Assembly: GCA_966080355.1 (NCBI GenBank) | Contig: CBHROW010000198.1 | Span: 1-9,962 of the forward strand | Length of the DNA: 9,962 nucleotides | Reading direction: 5' to 3' | Source: Chryseosolibacter sp966080355 | GTDB lineage: Bacteria > Bacteroidota > Bacteroidia > Cytophagales > Cyclobacteriaceae | Part shown: positions 6,898 through 9,962 of the stretch, piece after piece | Position numbering within the stretch: the first letter of the stretch is position 1 | Layout: every line of letters starts with the position of its first letter | Notes under the pieces: model-generated | Seen by the model: the letters and a program-made list of their open reading frames with translations, nothing else | The model's database searches: none | What the model was told of the DNA's origin: nothing | Translations under genes and position numbers: made by a program

Positions 6898-9800
6898 AAT
6901 TCGCGCAAATCCACCGGCACCACTCTCGAAATTCCTTTCTCCACCATCGTAATTCCATAGATCACGTCAGTTGAAGTCATGGTGCGCTTGTTGTGCGTTA
7001 CGATGACGAACTGGCTGTCTTTGCTGAACGTGCGAATGATGTTGTTGAACTTATCGATGTTAGCGTCATCGAGCGGAGCGTCAACCTCATCGAAAATACA
7101 GAATGGAGCTGGCTTCAGCAGGTACATGGAGAACAACAATGCTGTAGCGGTCAAAGTCTTCTCCCCGCCTGACAGCTGGTTGATCGTCAAAGGTCGTTTT
7201 CCTTTCGGTTTTGCAATGATGTCGATGTCTGAGTCGAGCGGATTGTTTGGATCAACGAGTTTCAGATCACACTCATCTCCTTCTGTAAACAACGAGCGGA
7301 ATACACGGATGAAATGTTCCTTGATCTTGTTGAACGCGTCCATGAAAGTCTGGCTTGCAACGCCTTCGATTTCCGAGATCGTATTGAAAAGAGATTCTTT
7401 CGCTTTGAGCAAATCTTCTTTTTGCGCGAGGATGAAATCATTGCGTTGTTTGATCTCGGTGTAAGCCTCCATGGCCATCGGGTTGATCGGACCCATATTG
7501 TCAAGCTTCTCGCGAATGCGACTCACATCATGTCGTAATTTGTCTTCATCGAGTTTCGCAAGCGCTTCTGTTTCTTCCGGTGTCGCGTGCCCGATCACGG
7601 AATCAAGGTCGACATTGAACTCAACCGAGAGACGCTCTTTCACCGAGTTGAGTTGAATTTTGCTTTCGTTCAACGCGTTCTGCAATTCCATCAAAGTACT
7701 GTCGATGCTCTGACGCGTGTGCTGGATCTCGCGAAGCTCTTTTTCGATGGCATCGATATTTCCTCGCGATTCGTAGTATTCTTTTTCAGCTTCACTCAGT
7801 CCTTTCTCCATGCCTTCTTTCTCTTCGTACATGCCGAGGAGCTCATCATCGTTGGTCTGCGTGCCTTCGATGATGATTTTGATCTCATCTTCGTTCTTGG
7901 TGAGTTCCTCGGTATTATTCTGAATTCGCTGACTGCTTTGGTCCATCGACTCCTGTTTGAACCGGATCTCCTGGTCAATGCTCTTCACACGGTTCTCCTG
8001 CTGATGGAAAAAAATATTCTGCTCATTGAACGCAGACGACTTTTGTCCTAGCAAATCACTATTGCCGGCAAGCGATTCTGTGATGATCGAAAGTTTTGTT
8101 TCCTGATCTTGAAGGTCGTGTTGTGCTTGCTGCGCCTTCGGTTTGAGGTCGTCAAGTTCTTTTAACAACGTATCGATCTTCTCGAGGATATCTTCCCTGC
8201 GCAGGTCGGCAGAGCTCAGCATGTTCGAGAACTGTTCGCGTTTTGTACGGACAGAAACATACTCTTCGTTCACCTGGCGGACAGCGTTCTGAAGTTCTTC
8301 GATGCGATGACGGAGTCTGCTGTTGCGAAGTTTTTCAAGATCGGCTTGCTTCTCAACCAGGCTCGAGCGAATCTCATCGAGCTTGATCGAAAGTTCCTTG
8401 ATCTCTTTTTCGAGTTTCTCAAGGTTTTTCGCGCGACCAATCTTCTTTCCTTCGAACAATCCTACTGAACCACCTGAGATGCTGTATTTCTTGCGTGTCA
8501 ACTTTCCGCTCTTAGTGATGAAAGTGTTTTCATCGCTGGCCGGGATGTTCTTTACATCACCTTCGTAAATGTAAACACGATCGAGAATGAACGACATCAG
8601 CTTCCGGTACTTCGGATCGAATTCGATGATCTGCGTTGCCGGGAAAGCGTTCGAGTAAATGCGTGTTGATGAGGACTCGAATTTTTCGAATGAATCGAGA
8701 ATGAAAAAGTGCGCCTTTCCTTTTGAGGCATCGCTCAGAATGTTGATGGCTTCGTACGCCTCCGATTCGTGATCAACGATGTAATAGTTGAGATATGGTT
8801 CAAGGTAATTTTCAATGGCTACACGGTATTCCTCCGATGTGGTAAGAATATCGGAGAGGAGCGGAGCGTTCTTGGCAACTTTCTTCTTGAGGAATTTGAT
8901 TGCTTCCGGAAATCCTTCGAGATTTTCTACAAGCGATTTAGTTAGGTTATACTCGTTCTGACGGGCATCGAGTTTTCGGCTTGTTACCGTCATCTCTTCT
9001 CGGATCATGTCGATCGTTTTTTCGAGCGACATCGTGCGATTTTGATTTTCGTCTTCTTCGCGCTTTAGATTTTCGAGATCTTCAGTCTTGTGGTTGATCT
9101 CTTCCTGTAAAACAACAAGCTTCTTTTCAAATTCAACAAGACTTGCGCTCTGTTGACTGGTGTCGGTGGCTGTTCGCTCCAGTTCTTGCTTGAATGAAGA
9201 GACCTGGATCTCACGGATCTCTACCGATTTATTGATCTGAAAACTTTCTTCCTGTTTTTCACGCTGGATCTGACGCAGGCTGTCTGCCTCCCCTTGCAGC
9301 GATGTAGTTTTTTTCTTTTGCTCTTCGTATTCCGCCTTCAGATGCTCGAGCTTTTGATTGATCTCGTTCAGAATTTCCTGTGCACCGGCTTTTTCGCTCT
9401 CGAGACTTTGAATGCTGAAACGCGCGCGCTCGTTGCTTTTCTTGTCTTGCTCGATCTGCTCACGAAGGTTGGCTGCCCGGTCGTTCAGATATTTCAGCCG
9501 CTCATTCTTGATCGACTTTTCGCTTTCGTACGCCCGGATCTTGGAAACGAACTCATTGATCGCCTTCTGACGTGACGATAAGGTTTTCTCCTTGATAATG
9601 AGGTCTGACTTTGCTTTCTCAATCGCGGCTTCTTTTTCAGCGATCGAAGAAGTCAACGAGAGTTTGCGATCGTTCTCCGCCTCGATCTGCTGGCTGATCG
9701 TGTTGAATTTATCCTTTTGCTTGTTGACTACGAGTTTTGCAAGGTTGATGCTTTTCTCTTTGTAGTCTTCCTTGATCTTGTAATAATTCTCAGTCTGCTT

Positions 9801-9962
9801 GGCCTGCTTCTCGAGGCTCTTCATGTTCTTTTCTATCTCGAACAGGAGGTCTTCAACGCGTTCAAGATCGGCATCGGTGTCCTCGAGCTTCTTCAGTGTT
9901 TCCTTTTTCCGTTTCTTGAATTTCGAGATCCCAGCGGCTTCTTCGAAGAGGCTTCTGCGGCT
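6891..9962 (-). CDS. smc: Chromosome segregation/condensation ATPase SMC, partial (N-terminus beyond window)
   Basis: The frame is open for 1023 residues from the right edge to the TAG at 6893-6891. The first Met inside (9824) is internal, because the 46 residues before it read RRSLFEEAAGISKFKKRK and so on, the classic SMC sequence just after the N-terminal head; roughly 150 residues with Walker A are missing. Residue numbers here count from the window edge. Layout: coiled coil (about 20-340); hinge (about 345-505; NAPLLSDIL at 364-372, Gly-Gly pair at 496-497); returning coiled coil (about 515-860) with NMGPINPMAMEAY near its end; C-terminal head with ABC signature LSGGEK at 930-935 (bases 7158-7175), Walker B CIFDEVDAPLDD around 955-966, and a VTHNKRTM switch segment. 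SMC dimerises at the hinge, binds a kleisin (ScpA) with ScpB, and compacts and separates sister chromosomes in the cytoplasm. No scp genes are in the window. Length and motifs are ordinary, with no frameshift. Confidence 0.97.
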   Translation of the reverse strand, partial: SRRSLFEEAAGISKFKKRKKETLKKLEDTDADLERVEDLLFEIEKNMKSLEKQAKQTENYYKIKEDYKEKSINLAKLVVNKQKDKFNTISQQIEAENDRKLSLTSSIAEKEAAIEKAKSDLIIKEKTLSSRQKAINEFVSKIRAYESEKSIKNERLKYLNDRAANLREQIEQDKKSNERARFSIQSLESEKAGAQEILNEINQKLEHLKAEYEEQKKKTTSLQGEADSLRQIQREKQEESFQINKSVEIREIQVSSFKQELERTATDTSQQSASLVEFEKKLVVLQEEINHKTEDLENLKREEDENQNRTMSLEKTIDMIREEMTVTSRKLDARQNEYNLTKSLVENLEGFPEAIKFLKKKVAKNAPLLSDILTTSEEYRVAIENYLEPYLNYYIVDHESEAYEAINILSDASKGKAHFFILDSFEKFESSSTRIYSNAFPATQIIEFDPKYRKLMSFILDRVYIYEGDVKNIPASDENTFITKSGKLTRKKYSISGGSVGLFEGKKIGRAKNLEKLEKEIKELSIKLDEIRSSLVEKQADLEKLRNSRLRHRIEELQNAVRQVNEEYVSVRTKREQFSNMLSSADLRREDILEKIDTLLKELDDLKPKAQQAQHDLQDQETKLSIITESLAGNSDLLGQKSSAFNEQNIFFHQQENRVKSIDQEIRFKQESMDQSSQRIQNNTEELTKNEDEIKIIIEGTQTNDDELLGMYEEKEGMEKGLSEAEKEYYESRGNIDAIEKELREIQHTRQSIDSTLMELQNALNESKIQLNSVKERLSVEFNVDLDSVIGHATPEETEALAKLDEDKLRHDVSRIREKLDNMGPINPMAMEAYTEIKQRNDFILAQKEDLLKAKESLFNTISEIEGVASQTFMDAFNKIKEHFIRVFRSLFTEGDECDLKLVDPNNPLDSDIDIIAKPKGKRPLTINQLSGGEKTLTATALLFSMYLLKPAPFCIFDEVDAPLDDANIDKFNNIIRTFSKDSQFVIVTHNKRTMTSTDVIYGITMVEKGISRVVPVDLRELA

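Noticed and set aside
7587..8051. 154-codon plus-strand open frame antisense to smc
   Set aside because: It lies opposite the coiled-coil region, where biased codons leave long antisense frames open. The Phe/Leu-rich translation reflects Glu/Lys codons on the other strand and is not a membrane protein.
6891..9824. smc starting at the ATG at 9824
   Set aside because: The frame continues open to the window edge and the upstream residues are recognisable SMC sequence (FEEAAGI and the following lysine-rich helix), so this Met is internal.

Overview
The window comes from a Bacteroidota genome, most likely Cytophagales-like, although the sequence alone does not fix the genus. The evidence is a SusC/SusD outer-membrane import pair, acidic lipoprotein export signals after the lipobox cysteines, little sign of Shine-Dalgarno sites, and an SMC protein of the type these bacteria carry. 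All five genes read leftward (minus strand). There is no tRNA, rRNA, CRISPR array or transposase gene.

Right part (6891-9962): the 3' two-thirds or more of smc, the chromosome-condensation ATPase. Its N-terminal head with Walker A lies beyond the window. It ends in a 344-base intergenic region (6547-6890) that holds a good intrinsic terminator for smc, two facing arrays of a 7-base repeat (unit AGCTNAA), and a candidate Bacteroidota-type promoter for the next operon.

Left part (1-6546): a compact four-gene operon in the order susC-like TonB-dependent transporter, susD-like binding lipoprotein, zinc-metallohydrolase lipoprotein, DUF4302 lipoprotein (cut by the window edge). Junctions are +1, +7 and -1 bases, so the genes are probably co-transcribed and translationally coupled. 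The expected assembly is an outer-membrane SusC barrel with SusD as its lid, plus two accessory surface lipoproteins, one of them a candidate protease. This suggests capture, and perhaps trimming, of a peptide or protein-derived ligand before TonB-driven import. The substrate is not known from the sequence. No sigma/anti-sigma pair, hybrid two-component regulator or glycoside hydrolase is present in the window.

The coding content is mostly known families. The least explained structure is the inverted heptamer-repeat element around the smc terminator. The least explained biology is the substrate and catalytic role of the metallohydrolase lipoprotein.
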